This document shows positions 49,518-60,310 of a stretch of DNA of 64,000 nt, piece after piece. A program made the translations under genes and the position numbers. Under the pieces are notes generated by a model. The model was not told the DNA's origin and did not search any database. It saw only the letters and a program-made list of their open reading frames with translations. Source of the stretch: Salimicrobium humidisoli (GTDB lineage Bacteria > Bacillota > Bacilli > Bacillales > Halobacillaceae); NCBI RefSeq assembly GCF_002295105.1, contig NZ_NSGH01000001.1, forward strand, positions 1 to 64,000, read 5' to 3'. How positions within the stretch are numbered: the first letter of the stretch is position 1; each line of letters opens with the position of its first letter.

Positions 49518-50462
49518 ATGGAAAATTATAAAAAAGTGATTCTGGACTGTGATCCCGGGCACGACGACGCGATGGCGATCATTCTGGCGGCTTCCGGCAT
49601 AAGTAATCTGAAAATCGAAGCGATTACGACGGTAGCGGGAAACGTGGAAGTCGGGAAGAATACGCTGAACGCGCTGAAGGTTTGTGATATTTTAGGACTG
49701 GATGATGTTCCGGTCGCCGAAGGGGCGGAGCGTCCGATGGTGAAAGAGCGGGAAATCGCGGAGGCGATCCACGGAGACAGCGGGTTGGACGGCCCGATCC
49801 TGCCGGAAGTGCCCGATAAACAGACGGTGGATATTCACGCAGTGGATCTGATTATCGAAAAGATAATGGCATCGGACGGGGACATCACCCTGGTACCAAC
49901 AGGTCCGCTTACCAACATAGCGATGGCGATGGTCAAAAATCCCCGGATTGTGCCGAAAATAAAAGAAATCGTCCTGATGGGCGGCGGAACATTCGGCAAC
50001 TGGACCCCGGCTGCGGAGTTCAATATTTACGTGGACGCGGAAGCGGCGAAAGTCGTATTCGAAAGCGGCGTACCTATTGCCATGTTCGGGCTCGATGTGA
50101 CGCATCAGGCCGTGGCCACCGACAGCGTGACGAAAGAACTGGACGAAATCGGCAATCCGGTATCCGGGTTCGTCGTCGAACTGCTGAAGTTCTTTGCGAA
50201 GACGTACAAAGAAGTGTTCGGGTTCGACGGAGCGCCGATCCATGATGCCTGCACCGTAGCTTATTTAATGGACGAATCTATTTTTGACATGCGTCACGTA
50301 CGGGTAGATATAGAAACAAAGGGAGAATTTACGTACGGCATGACCGCCGTAGATACGCTGGCGGTTACGGGAAGAGAGCCGAACGTGAATTTCGCCTGTG
50401 GTCTTGATTCGGATAAATTCTGGGGGTTGTTCCGGGAGGCGCTCGCTTCCTATAGTGACTGA
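49518..50462 (+). CDS. Nucleoside hydrolase (inosine/uridine-preferring type)
   Basis: A 314-aa enzyme. The calcium-binding signature VILDCDPGHDDAMA is at the N-terminus. TVAGNVEVGKNTLNAL, TLVPTGPLTNIAMA, EFNIYVDAEAA and GAPIHDACTVAYL follow in the expected order. It splits ribonucleosides into base and ribose in the cytoplasm, feeding the ribokinase encoded next. AAGGAGGAG precedes ATG 49518, 24 bases after the transporter stop. Confidence 0.93.
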   Translation: MENYKKVILDCDPGHDDAMAIILAASGISNLKIEAITTVAGNVEVGKNTLNALKVCDILGLDDVPVAEGAERPMVKEREIAEAIHGDSGLDGPILPEVPDKQTVDIHAVDLIIEKIMASDGDITLVPTGPLTNIAMAMVKNPRIVPKIKEIVLMGGGTFGNWTPAAEFNIYVDAEAAKVVFESGVPIAMFGLDVTHQAVATDSVTKELDEIGNPVSGFVVELLKFFAKTYKEVFGFDGAPIHDACTVAYLMDESIFDMRHVRVDIETKGEFTYGMTAVDTLAVTGREPNVNFACGLDSDKFWGLFREALASYSD

Positions 50463-50500
50463 GGAAACGCCCCGACAGACAGAGAAAGGAGTGGTGCCGG

Positions 50501-51385
50501 ATGAAGCGACCGGCTGTAACGGTAATCGGCAGTATTAACGTCGACATGATAACGAAGACCACTGTCGTTCCCGATCAGGGGGAGACGGTGCTTGGAGACG
50601 AGTTCCACATTAAATCCGGTGGAAAAGGCGCCAACCAGGCGATAGCTGCAGCCCGCCTCGGAGCGGATGTCTCCATGATCGGAAGAGTGGGGGATGACGC
50701 TCACGGGGAGGACATGATGCGGGTACTGGAGAGAGAATCGATCGACACGGCTGCCGTCGGGAAAACGGACGGGGCCCATACGGGAGTGGCCAACATCATC
50801 GTCTCCAATAACGATAACCGGATTACGATCGTTCCGGGAGCGAACAATGAAGTGTCCCGGGACTACGTCCGGCAGTTCGAGAAGGAGATTGCAGCCAGTG
50901 ACATCGTACTGCTCCAGTTCGAAATTCCTCTCGAGACCGTCATGTACTGCCTGGAAGTGTGTGAAAAACACAGCGTCCCGGTGATTGTGAATCCGGCACC
51001 GGCACGTACTCTCCCCCGCGACTACTGGGAGAAAGCGGACTACATTACTCCGAACGAAAGCGAAGCGGCACAGCTGTTCAGTGAAGCGGAAATAAGTGGG
51101 GATCTGGCGGATAAGCTGGTCATCACTAAAGGCGAAGCCGGGGTGTCCTATAGCGAAAACGGGAAAACCGTGACGATACCGTCCTATTCCGTGACTCCCA
51201 TCGATACGACAGGCGCCGGCGATACGTTCAACGGGGCGCTGGCTGTTGCGCTTGCCGGGCGCGAACCGATGGCTTCGGCAGTAAGGTTCGCAAACGCCGC
51301 TTCTGCTCTCTCGATCCGGAAGTTCGGAGCACAGGAAGGAATGCCCGGCCGGAATGAAATTCATGCTTTTCTTAATGATCAGTAA
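50501..51385 (+). CDS. rbsK: Ribokinase
   Basis: A 294-aa PfkB-family sugar kinase. VIGSINVDMI at the N-terminus, GGKGANQAIAAARLGADV (substrate Gly-Gly region), NPAPARTLP, TPNESEA and the anion-hole/catalytic motif DTTGAGDTFNGAL at about 245 fit ribokinase. It phosphorylates ribose released by the hydrolase, sending it to the pentose phosphate pathway. AAAGGAGTGG precedes ATG 50501. Confidence 0.88.
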   Translation: MKRPAVTVIGSINVDMITKTTVVPDQGETVLGDEFHIKSGGKGANQAIAAARLGADVSMIGRVGDDAHGEDMMRVLERESIDTAAVGKTDGAHTGVANIIVSNNDNRITIVPGANNEVSRDYVRQFEKEIAASDIVLLQFEIPLETVMYCLEVCEKHSVPVIVNPAPARTLPRDYWEKADYITPNESEAAQLFSEAEISGDLADKLVITKGEAGVSYSENGKTVTIPSYSVTPIDTTGAGDTFNGALAVALAGREPMASAVRFANAASALSIRKFGAQEGMPGRNEIHAFLNDQ

Positions 51386-51403
51386 GCGTAAAGCTACTGT
51401 AAG

Positions 51404-51434
51404 ATTCCACCTAAGCTCAGAGGCGCGGCGGAAT
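51404..51434. terminator. Weak stem-loop between rbsK and pstB
   Basis: ATTCC-CC and GG-GGAAT can pair around a 15-base loop; no T-tract on either strand. The genes converge here and no better terminator is seen. Confidence 0.3.
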
Positions 51435-51440
51435 GTTGAA

Positions 51441-52265
51441 TCAGCCGAAGCGGCCGGTAATATAATCTTCCGTGCGCTTATCTTCAGGGTGGGAGAAAAG
51501 GGTAGCTGTGTCGGCATGTTCGACGACCTGACCGTTCAGAAAAAACGCCGTTTTATCCGAAATCCTCGCTGCCTGCTGCATATTGTGCGTAATGATGACA
51601 ATACTGTAGCGTTTCTTAAGATTCTGGACGAGTTCTTCAATTTTCCCGGTAGAAACAGGGTCCAGGGCAGAGGTAGGTTCGTCCATCAGAATGACATCGG
51701 GTTCAATCGCGAGACATCTGGCAATGCAGAGACGCTGCTGCTGACCGCCGGATAATCCGAAGGCATTCTCGTCCAGCCGGTCTTTTACTTCGTCCCAAAG
51801 GGCGGCTTCCTTCAGACTCTTCTCCGCAATTTCCTCCAGGATTTTTTTCTTTTTGATCCCATGTGTCCTGGGGCCGTAGACGACGTTTTCGTAAATCGAT
51901 TTCGGAAAAGGATTTGGATGTTGAAATACCATCCCTACGTTCGTCCTCAATTCTTCAACTTTATATTTCGGACTGAAAATATTTTCGCCATCGTATTTCA
52001 CAGTTCCATTCATCCGGACGGACGGAACCAGTTCGACCATTCGGTTCAAGGCTTTTATGAATGTCGATTTTCCACAGCCTGATGGTCCTATGATCGCAGT
52101 AACTTTATTCATGGGTATACTCATGTCTATTCCATAAAGCGCCTGATTCTCGCCGTACCACAAGTTGAATTTTTCCACAGCATAAATTGCCTTCGTTTCT
52201 TCCTGTACCTTCTCTTTCAGAGAGACGAGTGATAGTTGTTTGTTATCCTTTACTGTGTTCATCAT
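51441..52265 (-). CDS. pstB: Phosphate ABC transporter ATP-binding protein
   Basis: A 274-aa ABC ATPase. Walker A is [19 protein letters not shown], the signature [16 protein letters not shown], Walker [14 protein letters not shown] and the H-loop [27 protein letters not shown] and [17 protein letters not shown] are characteristic of PstB. It powers high-affinity phosphate import with PstC and PstA. Last gene of the operon; no phoU follows. Confidence 0.95.
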   Translation of the reverse strand: MMNTVKDNKQLSLVSLKEKVQEETKAIYAVEKFNLWYGENQALYGIDMSIPMNKVTAIIGPSGCGKSTFIKALNRMVELVPSVRMNGTVKYDGENIFSPKYKVEELRTNVGMVFQHPNPFPKSIYENVVYGPRTHGIKKKKILEEIAEKSLKEAALWDEVKDRLDENAFGLSGGQQQRLCIARCLAIEPDVILMDEPTSALDPVSTGKIEELVQNLKKRYSIVIITHNMQQAARISDKTAFFLNGQVVEHADTATLFSHPEDKRTEDYITGRFG

Positions 52266-52280
52266 AGATTCCTCCCGGGT

Positions 52281-53159
52281 TCAGTATCGTTTCGAAAATT
52301 TATGCCTGATCAGAACAGCAACAGAATTCATAAGCAGGAGGATAAACAGGAGAATGATAATACCTGTCGAGGCGACCAGATGGAACTCCTCCTGGGGTCT
52401 TGCTGTCCAATTGAAAATTTGTATAGGCAGTACCGTAAAACCGGACCAGATGTTTTCTGGCAGATAAGCGATGAACGACAGTGCGCCAATCATCAATAAG
52501 GGAGCAGTCTCACCAATGGCCCGGGACAAAGCTAAAATTCCTCCTGTCAAAATACCGGGCAAGGCTGCCGGGAGTACTACCCGGCGTATGGTCTGCCATT
52601 TAGTGGCTCCCATGGCGTAGGAGGCTTCGTATTGACTATTCGGAATGGCTCTGATTGCTTCCTGGGAGGCTACCACGATAATCGGAAGAATCAACAGACT
52701 CATGGTGAACCCCCCGGCTATGATGCTTCTTCCCATCTCCATCAATCGGACGAATACGGTAAGTCCGAGCAGTCCGAAAACCACCGATGGTACGCCTGCA
52801 AGGTTGGATATATTCATTCGTATGAAACGGGTAAACATGTTTTCTTTAGCATATTCTTCTAAATAGATAGCTGTGCCGACCCCGAGCACGACTGAGACCG
52901 GTGCCGTAACCGCCATCAGCCATACAGAGCCTGTAATTGCTGCTTTTATCCCGGCTTCTTCCGGGAAACGTGAAGCAAAGCTCGTCAGAAAATCTATGTC
53001 CAGATACGGAAGCCCCTCCCGGAATATGCGGTAAAGCAATACGGCAAGGACAACGATTCCGAAGACGGAAGCCGAAAAGAAAATCTGGCGCATGATCCGG
53101 TTGCTGAAGAGTCGTTTCTTTCTTCTTCTTTGAACGAGCTGTTTATCGACCAGGTTCAT
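52281..53159 (-). CDS. pstA: Phosphate ABC transporter permease
   Basis: A 292-aa membrane protein with six segments. The EAA-like loop reads YAMGATKWQTIRRVVLPAAL and GILTGGILALSRAIGETAPL, as in PstA. It forms the channel with PstC. It starts one base after the pstC stop, so translation is coupled. Confidence 0.93.
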   Translation of the reverse strand: MNLVDKQLVQRRRKKRLFSNRIMRQIFFSASVFGIVVLAVLLYRIFREGLPYLDIDFLTSFASRFPEEAGIKAAITGSVWLMAVTAPVSVVLGVGTAIYLEEYAKENMFTRFIRMNISNLAGVPSVVFGLLGLTVFVRLMEMGRSIIAGGFTMSLLILPIIVVASQEAIRAIPNSQYEASYAMGATKWQTIRRVVLPAALPGILTGGILALSRAIGETAPLLMIGALSFIAYLPENIWSGFTVLPIQIFNWTARPQEEFHLVASTGIIILLFILLLMNSVAVLIRHKFSKRY

Positions 53160-53160
53160 A

Positions 53161-54087
53161 TCAGTACTCCTCCTTGAAGCGACCGGAGATATATTGGGCC
53201 AGGAGATTCATGAGCAGGGTGAAGACGAACAGGGTCATTCCTACAGCGTATATACTGTAATAAGTTGTAGAGCCGTAGGAAGCATCCCCTAATGTCACCT
53301 GAACGATATAACCGGTCATCGTCTGAATCGATTGTGTGACGTCTGTCGTCAGTGTCGGGGTAGAGCCGGCAGCTACGGAGACAATCATCGTCTCGCCGAT
53401 GGCCCGGGACACTCCCAGCAAAAAAGATGCTATGATTCCGGAAAGAGCTGCCGGAACGACGACTTTAAGGGCGACCTCCAGTCTGGTCGAACCGAGAGCC
53501 AGAGCTCCCTCCCTCATGGAATCAGGCACGGAGCTCATCGCATCCTCAGACAGGGAAGCGATCATGGGAATGATCATTATACCCACAACAATACCGGGAC
53601 TGAGAGCATTGAAGATAGGTAAGTCTTTGATAAAGAGCTGAAGCATCGGTGTTACGAATGTAAGAGCAAAGAATCCATAGACAATTGTAGGAATCCCGGC
53701 GAGAACTTCGAGCACCGGCTTCACAACTTTTCGGACGTTACCCGGAGCAAATTCACTTAAATAAATGGCCGATGCCAGTCCTGTTGGAAGTGCTACAAGC
53801 ATTGCAATGGCTGTTATTAACAGAGTCCCGGTTATCAAGGGAAGAATGCCATAGCTCGCATTTTCACCAAAGGGCCACCATTCTGTGCCGGTCAGAAACT
53901 CTATAATGGAGATACGGTTAAAGAATGTAACCGTTTCTACTAACAGCGTCAGAGTAATGCCGATGGTCGTCAACACGGATATGCTTGCACAAAGCAGGAA
54001 GAAGGCCGGTACTGTTTTTTCAAGGATAGAAAGGAAACGTCGATTTGCTTTCTTTTCATTTATCATCCTTTTAATGTTTACTGTCAT
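53161..54087 (-). CDS. pstC: Phosphate ABC transporter permease
   Basis: A 308-aa membrane protein with six segments. GILPLITGTLLITAIAMLVA, IYLSEFAPGNVRKVVKPVLE and LALGSTRLEVALKVVVPAAL (EAA loop), then FLLGVSRAIGETMIVSVAAG, are PstC-like. ATG 54087 has AAGGGGGAG. Lies 45 bases downstream of pstS. Confidence 0.93.
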   Translation of the reverse strand: MTVNIKRMINEKKANRRFLSILEKTVPAFFLLCASISVLTTIGITLTLLVETVTFFNRISIIEFLTGTEWWPFGENASYGILPLITGTLLITAIAMLVALPTGLASAIYLSEFAPGNVRKVVKPVLEVLAGIPTIVYGFFALTFVTPMLQLFIKDLPIFNALSPGIVVGIMIIPMIASLSEDAMSSVPDSMREGALALGSTRLEVALKVVVPAALSGIIASFLLGVSRAIGETMIVSVAAGSTPTLTTDVTQSIQTMTGYIVQVTLGDASYGSTTYYSIYAVGMTLFVFTLLMNLLAQYISGRFKEEY

Positions 54088-54132
54088 GATTGTACTCCCC
54101 CTTTACAATAGTGGAGGCCTGGTATGCAGATG

Positions 54133-55104
54133 TTACTTCCCTGCAATGCTATCGAGTTCCTGCAACGCTTCTTCGTAGGCGCTGTCAGGCTTTCCGACAT
54201 AACCGACCGTTTCCGACATCGCACCGGCATTCTTCAGAGCATATTCCGCGAAATTATATACCGCTTCATTTTCAAGTGCCGAATGCTTCACGTATACGAA
54301 GAGCGGTCTTGAGAAAGGATTGTATTCACCGGACTGGACCGTTTCCTGATCAGGTGCCACTGCTTCTCCGCTGTCATTAACAATCGGTACGGCCTTCAAT
54401 TGTTCTTTATTTTCAGCATAGTAGGCGTATCCGAAGTAACCGATGCCGTTTTTAGAACCCGTTACCCCCTGGGCCAGTACGTTATCATCCTCGGATAATG
54501 AGGCATCCTGACGAATCTCGCCTTCTTCTCCGAGGACTACTTCGCTGAAATAATCGAATGTACCTGAATCTGCTCCGGGGCTGTAAAATTGAATTTCTTC
54601 TTCCGGCCATCCTTCTCTGACATCCGCCCACGTGGTTACGTCCCCGTAGGAGGACCACATTTTATTCAATTCCTTGACTGTCAGTTCATCGACCCAGTCG
54701 TTTTCTTTGTTGACGACGATGGATAGGCCATCAAGAGCTATTTCGAATTCCGTGTAGTCGATTCCTGCTTCTTCAAGAGATGCTTTCTCTTCGTCCTTGA
54801 TCGGACGTGAGGCATTGGAGATGTGTGTTTCACCGGCTGCGAATTTTTCAAAGCCGCCGCCACTTCCGGAGGTGCCGATGTTTACGCGGGCGTCCGGGTT
54901 TTCTTTCTGATATTCTTCTGCCACCGCTTCCATTATGGGGAACACAGTAGACGACCCGTCCACCACGACTTCCGGACCATCACTCTCTGCATTCACGTTT
55001 TGACTGTCCTCCTCTGTGCCTTTACTCTCTTCTGTATTTCCACATGCTGCCAAAACGATCAAAAACAGAATTGCTGTTGCGAGAAACAATAATTTCGATT
55101 TCAT
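54133..55104 (-). CDS. pstS: Phosphate-binding lipoprotein
   Basis: A 323-aa lipoprotein: signal [15 protein letters not shown] with lipobox LAAC, then a short acidic linker. The phosphate-binding loop is [20 protein letters not shown], followed by [16 protein letters not shown] and [16 protein letters not shown], all typical of PstS. It captures phosphate outside the membrane. A Pho box lies upstream at 55185-55234. The mature protein is acidic. Confidence 0.95.
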   Translation of the reverse strand: MKSKLLFLATAILFLIVLAACGNTEESKGTEEDSQNVNAESDGPEVVVDGSSTVFPIMEAVAEEYQKENPDARVNIGTSGSGGGFEKFAAGETHISNASRPIKDEEKASLEEAGIDYTEFEIALDGLSIVVNKENDWVDELTVKELNKMWSSYGDVTTWADVREGWPEEEIQFYSPGADSGTFDYFSEVVLGEEGEIRQDASLSEDDNVLAQGVTGSKNGIGYFGYAYYAENKEQLKAVPIVNDSGEAVAPDQETVQSGEYNPFSRPLFVYVKHSALENEAVYNFAEYALKNAGAMSETVGYVGKPDSAYEEALQELDSIAGK

Positions 55105-55184
55105 ACTTTCTCCCCCTCACGGATCTATGGTTGTCAGAAAAAGAGAATGACCACCTTCTCTGCAAGTTCTATTGTAAAGTATGA

Positions 55185-55234
55185 ATGTTATTACCTTATT
55201 AACCCCGGGTAAATGTTCTGTAAAGCTCGCTTAA
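55185..55234 (-). promoter_or_regulatory. Pho box of the pst operon
   Basis: On the minus strand, hexamers TTAAGC, TTACAG, TTACCC, TAATAA and TAACAT start exactly every 11 bp (plus coordinates 55229, 55218, 55207, 55196, 55185). This is the repeat type and period bound by Bacillus PhoP. About 80 bases separate it from the pstS start. Confidence 0.7.
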
Positions 55235-55441
55235 GGGGAATAAGCGGCAAATTTCCTCTTTCTTTCTTCCTTCCTGAAATTAAGAAAATGCAAGGTATTT
55301 ATTGAAATTTCACAAAATACAACTACTGTACTATACTTTTATTGGGAAATGAAAAACAGAAATGAAATAAATTTTACTTAAGCGCTTTCAATATAGAGTG
55401 AGCTTATTTATATAACCGCTCAGGAAAGGAGGAAAGTAGAA

Positions 55442-56825
<1,384 letters not shown>

Positions 56826-56854
<29 letters not shown>

Positions 56855-57659
56855 TACCGAGCTTGCGGTGTACCTCGGTCTGGAGGACGCACTCGTCGGA
56901 GTGGATGACTATTCCGACTGGCCGGAAACGATCGCACAGCTGCCGAGGCTCGGGCCTGATTTAAGTATCGACATGGATCTCGTAGAGGAGCTGGAGCCTG
57001 ATCTCGTGCTCGCTTCGCTGACCGTGCCCGGCATGGAGAAGAATATCGAAGGTCTGGAGGAAAGAGGCATTCCCTACGTTATCGTACCGAACCCGACAAC
57101 GCTGATGGAAGTCGGGGACTGTCTGCTGTTCGTCGGAGAAGCGACGGGGACGAAAGAAAAAGCCGGGCGTCTGCACGCCACTTACGAGTCTATCCTTCAG
57201 CATTACAAAAAGCTGGCCGGCCAGGTGGACGAGCGGAAGACGGTGTACTGGGAATGGTGGCCGAAGCCGATTTTCACTCCGGGTGCTGCCAACTGGTTAA
57301 CGGAAATCAGCGACCTTGCGGGTGCTGTCAATGTCTTCCGTGACCGGGAAGAGGCGAGTGTGCAGACGGACTGGGAAGACGTGAGGATGAGGGATCCTGA
57401 TGTGATGTGTGTCGTCTGGGTCGGCGTCCGCCAGGAGAAAGTGAATACGAAAGTCATTCACAGCCGTGAGAAATCGGAAGAGATGCAGGCGATTAAAAAT
57501 GATGAGCTCCATGTTCTCGAAGAGCCGCTGTTCTGCAGGCCGTCTCCACGACTGCTGGCGGGGCTCGTGAAAGTCGCCCACATCCTGCACCCGTCCGTCT
57601 ATCCGCCGTACCCGGAAGGGAAAGACCCGCTGACGGAATGGGGTGTATCTGATGATTGA
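56826..57659 (+). CDS. Cobalamin-binding (BtuF-like) substrate-binding protein
   Basis: A 277-aa periplasmic-binding-type protein: RISICPSNTELAVYLGL-like start, DLVEELEPDLVLASLTVPGM and GEATGTKEKAGRL match the BtuF/FhuD fold. No signal peptide is visible, so it may stay in the cytoplasm, as seen for CbiA-linked relatives. It overlaps cbiA by 29 bases and the next gene by 8, so all three are co-translated. Possible role: corrinoid handling rather than uptake. Confidence 0.75.
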
Positions 57660-57837
57660 ACGTTATCACTGCTGTGCCACGTGTAAACATTTCCGTATCG
57701 ACGTACGGGAAGACGGGGACCGGCGCATTTACTGCGAGAGGCTCGGGTTCGACACGAAACCGACTTATCAGTTCAACTGCTGGGACCCGAAAGAGCGGGT
57801 CAGAAAAGCGATGAAACAGGAAGAGGAATCAGAGTAA
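57652..57837 (+). CDS. Small Cys-rich protein of the cobalamin cluster
   Basis: A 61-aa protein, MIERYHCCATCKHFRID, then IYCERLGF and FNCWDPKERVRKAM. Five Cys in C-C-x-x-C...C...C spacing suggest a small zinc or metal-binding fold. ATG 57652 overlaps the end of the BtuF-like gene. The same context is common in Bacillaceae as far as I recall; function unknown. Confidence 0.65.
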   Translation: MIERYHCCATCKHFRIDVREDGDRRIYCERLGFDTKPTYQFNCWDPKERVRKAMKQEEESE

Positions 57838-57840
57838 ATG

Positions 57841-57881
57841 AAGAAGTGTGACAGGGCACTCCTGTCTGCTTCTTCTTTTTT
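57841..57881 (+). terminator. Terminator of the cbiA operon
   Basis: AAGAAG-GACAGG and CCTGTC-CTTCTT stem with GCACT loop, followed by CTTTTTTA. Confidence 0.85.
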
Positions 57882-57927
57882 ATGGCAGGTTTTCAAACAG
57901 TGTTTAAAAAAGCAGAGGGGAGGTAAA

Positions 57928-57978
57928 ATGACAAACAGAAACATACGCAGTATCAGAAGAAGGGGAGAGGGAAAATGA
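57928..57978 (+). CDS. Possible 16-aa leader peptide of catE
   Basis: AGGGGAGG is followed by ATG 57928 and the basic frame MTNRNIRSIRRRGEGK. Its TGA overlaps the catE ATG (ATGA). The codons near the end also form the catE ribosome site. Translation of the leader may control catE initiation. No other support. Confidence 0.3.
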   Translation: MTNRNIRSIRRRGEGK

Positions 57979-58826
57979 TATATCATCAACAGCCGTTACG
58001 TTTCGTGAAAGACGTCGTGCTGAGAGTTACGGATCTCGACACGTCGCTGCAGTTTTATAAAGAGTATCTCGGGCTCAGCGTATTTGGGCGGAAAGAGAAC
58101 AAAGTCGACCTGACGGCGGATGGCAAGTCCGCACTGCTGTCTCTCGAGGAACTCGGAACGCCCGCGAGAAAAGAACGGGAGCGGACAGGGCTGTATCATC
58201 TGGCACTGCTCGTACCTTCACGAGCCGCTCTCGCAGACGTACTCAATCATTTAGCCGATAAAAACATACCTGTCGGTTCGGCCGACCATCTCGTAAGCGA
58301 GTCGCTGTATATCAATGATCCGGACGGTAACGGTATTGAAATTTACGCAGACCGCAGCCCGTCCGAATGGGAATGGCATAACGGAGGAGTGATCATGGGC
58401 GTGGATCCGCTCGATTTTGAAAGTCTCCGTCATGCTTCAGAAGGAAACGGAGACTTCGAGAAATTGCCGGAAGATACGGTCCTCGGTCACATCCACCTCC
58501 ACGTCTCCGATTTACAGGAAGCCGAAGATTTTTACACATACGGGCTCGGGTTTTCTACAGTGAGCCGTCTCGGAGACCGGGCACTGTTCCTGGCGGACGG
58601 CAACTATCATCATCACATCGGTCTGAATACGTGGGCCGGCACCGGTATACCTGTTGCTTCCCGGGAAACGCCCGGACTGGAGTCGTTTACGATCGTGCTT
58701 CCGGATAAAGGTACGGCGGATCAGACTGTACGCCGGCTGAAGGAATTTGGTGCCCCGGTTACGGAAAGAGAAGGAGCAGTTGTGACGGAGGACCCGTCCG
58801 GCAACCGGATCAGGCTGGTAGTGTAA
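57975..58826 (+). CDS. catE: Catechol 2,3-dioxygenase-like VOC protein
   Basis: A 283-aa protein with two vicinal-oxygen-chelate modules: FVKDVVLRVTDLDTSLQFYK with YHLALLVPS and YINDPDGNGIEIYADR (metal His/Glu), then LGHIHLHVSDLQEAEDFYTY and HHIGLNTWAG. Length and order match B. subtilis CatE (YfiE), which opens catechol by extradiol cleavage with Fe(II). GAAGGGGAGAGGG precedes ATG 57975. Confidence 0.8.
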   Translation: MIYHQQPLRFVKDVVLRVTDLDTSLQFYKEYLGLSVFGRKENKVDLTADGKSALLSLEELGTPARKERERTGLYHLALLVPSRAALADVLNHLADKNIPVGSADHLVSESLYINDPDGNGIEIYADRSPSEWEWHNGGVIMGVDPLDFESLRHASEGNGDFEKLPEDTVLGHIHLHVSDLQEAEDFYTYGLGFSTVSRLGDRALFLADGNYHHHIGLNTWAGTGIPVASRETPGLESFTIVLPDKGTADQTVRRLKEFGAPVTEREGAVVTEDPSGNRIRLVV

Positions 58827-58851
58827 CGGTTACTAAGTAATTAATAACGGA

Positions 58852-58882
58852 AAAAGCGGAGGGTCTGTCCCCTCCGCTTTTC
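58852..58882. terminator. Bidirectional terminator
   Basis: AAAAGCGGAGGG and CCCTCCGCTTTT form a perfect 12-bp stem between the convergent catE and PDDEXK genes. Confidence 0.9.
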
Positions 58883-58887
58883 TATAT

Positions 58888-60096
58888 TCATATCTGTGTT
58901 TGTGAAAAAGCCTTTGTTTCTTTATCTACGATGTCGATGAAAGGTCTAAAATCTTCCACCATTTCTTCGAGAGCCGCTTTCAGTTTATCTTCCTTATGCA
59001 AGTATTCAGGGGAAAGGATGTGATATGTCTTTTCAGCGAAAGAATATTTCGCTTTCCACTCTCCCCTGTAGGAACCTTTACATAATATGTTTTTATCATC
59101 CAGGTGTGTCTCTAACTCTTTTTCAAAGTTATTGGAATGGGAAACCTCAAAATCTTTTTTGTGAGCACCTTCAATGTCTAATTGAAAAATCAACTGTTCA
59201 TTAACGAGCTTCTCTTGATCTAATTTCAGTTCAAAGTGTATATCCAGTCCTCTACTTTTCCAGGAGGGCTTGTAAATTTGATGATACGATCTTTTTTCGG
59301 AGAAATCGAATTCCCATTGCCCCTCTACGTTAGCTTCAAAATACTGTTTCATCGTATTTTTGATGTAGTGAAAAATATTGTGATAATCCACGTTGAATTG
59401 ATGTTCCAGGTCTTTGATCGTATTTAAATGCTTCATATATAGTGATGATTTCTTTGATAACTCGAGTTTTTGATTGTTCAAGAAGTAACCCTCCAAGTGA
59501 GAAATGAATTCATGGAAAAATACAGCTTTTCTGACATCCCTGGTAAAGTCCACAGGAATTTCCCTTAACATTTTGACTAGGTGAGCGTAACTGACTGGAA
59601 TAAAATTATCGTTAAGAGGATGTTTTCCGTAAGGAGAGAGAAAAACGTAAGTGATTTCGGTCTTCTCAGTTTCACTTTCGACCGATTCATACACTTTGCG
59701 AAGCTCACACTCATAGTCGATCGTCTGATTTCTGTGTTCTCCGGAAAATACTTTATGTTCAATTGCAATAACGTGGTCTTTGTTCAACGTAATAAGAAAA
59801 TCGATCCTTCTATTGTTAGGGAGGAGATATTCACGTTGTATATCCAGGTGATCCGGTTCTATTGTGTGGGTGGGAATGTTAAGCATTTCTAAGAAGTTGT
59901 ACAGTGGCAGGTATCCTATCCCGTTCGAGTTGGGGTTCAGAATGTAGGAGAAGTAGTTACTTATGAGGTCTTCATCGTAAAAGTTCTTACCGAGTATCGT
60001 AATGATGCTTTCGTTCGTTTCTGCATTCTCATCTTTTATGTAGGAGTAAATTTCCTCCATTCTCTCCAGGTGTTCCTCTGTAGCTATTTTATGCAT
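58888..60096 (-). CDS. PD-(D/E)XK nuclease-superfamily protein (PDDEXK_4-like)
   Basis: A 402-aa soluble protein. After NESIITILGKNFYDEDLISN and FSYILNPN comes RRIDFLITLNKDHVIAIEHK, i.e. Asp...Glu-x-Lys, then the helix NQTIDYECELRKVYE and YVFLSPYGKHP. This is the layout of PF14281-type nuclease-like proteins. Stand-alone members are often found in defense or mobile regions. Divergent from the SF1 helicase at 60311. The target is unknown. Confidence 0.75.
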   Translation of the reverse strand: MHKIATEEHLERMEEIYSYIKDENAETNESIITILGKNFYDEDLISNYFSYILNPNSNGIGYLPLYNFLEMLNIPTHTIEPDHLDIQREYLLPNNRRIDFLITLNKDHVIAIEHKVFSGEHRNQTIDYECELRKVYESVESETEKTEITYVFLSPYGKHPLNDNFIPVSYAHLVKMLREIPVDFTRDVRKAVFFHEFISHLEGYFLNNQKLELSKKSSLYMKHLNTIKDLEHQFNVDYHNIFHYIKNTMKQYFEANVEGQWEFDFSEKRSYHQIYKPSWKSRGLDIHFELKLDQEKLVNEQLIFQLDIEGAHKKDFEVSHSNNFEKELETHLDDKNILCKGSYRGEWKAKYSFAEKTYHILSPEYLHKEDKLKAALEEMVEDFRPFIDIVDKETKAFSQTQI

Positions 60097-60310
60097 AAAG
60101 CCGTTTGCCCTCCTTCGTAGTATAATAATTTAATGGTACCAGATTTTTGGTAAGATATAGGGAGAAGTTACACTCATTTCGAAAGGTGTTCGTTTTTTTG
60201 AAGTTAAATGATTGTTTATAGTTCCCTGATACACAAGTCGGTTCTCTCATGTGATAATAGAATAAAATGGGAATTACAAACGAAACAACAATATAGTGAG
60301 GTGAATTTGC

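Noticed and set aside
55235-55441. Possible cobalamin riboswitch upstream of cbiA
   Set aside because: The 200-bp region is AT-rich. I could not find a B12-box-like sequence or the expected multi-stem structure; a weak TTTCAC-18-TATACT promoter is all I see.
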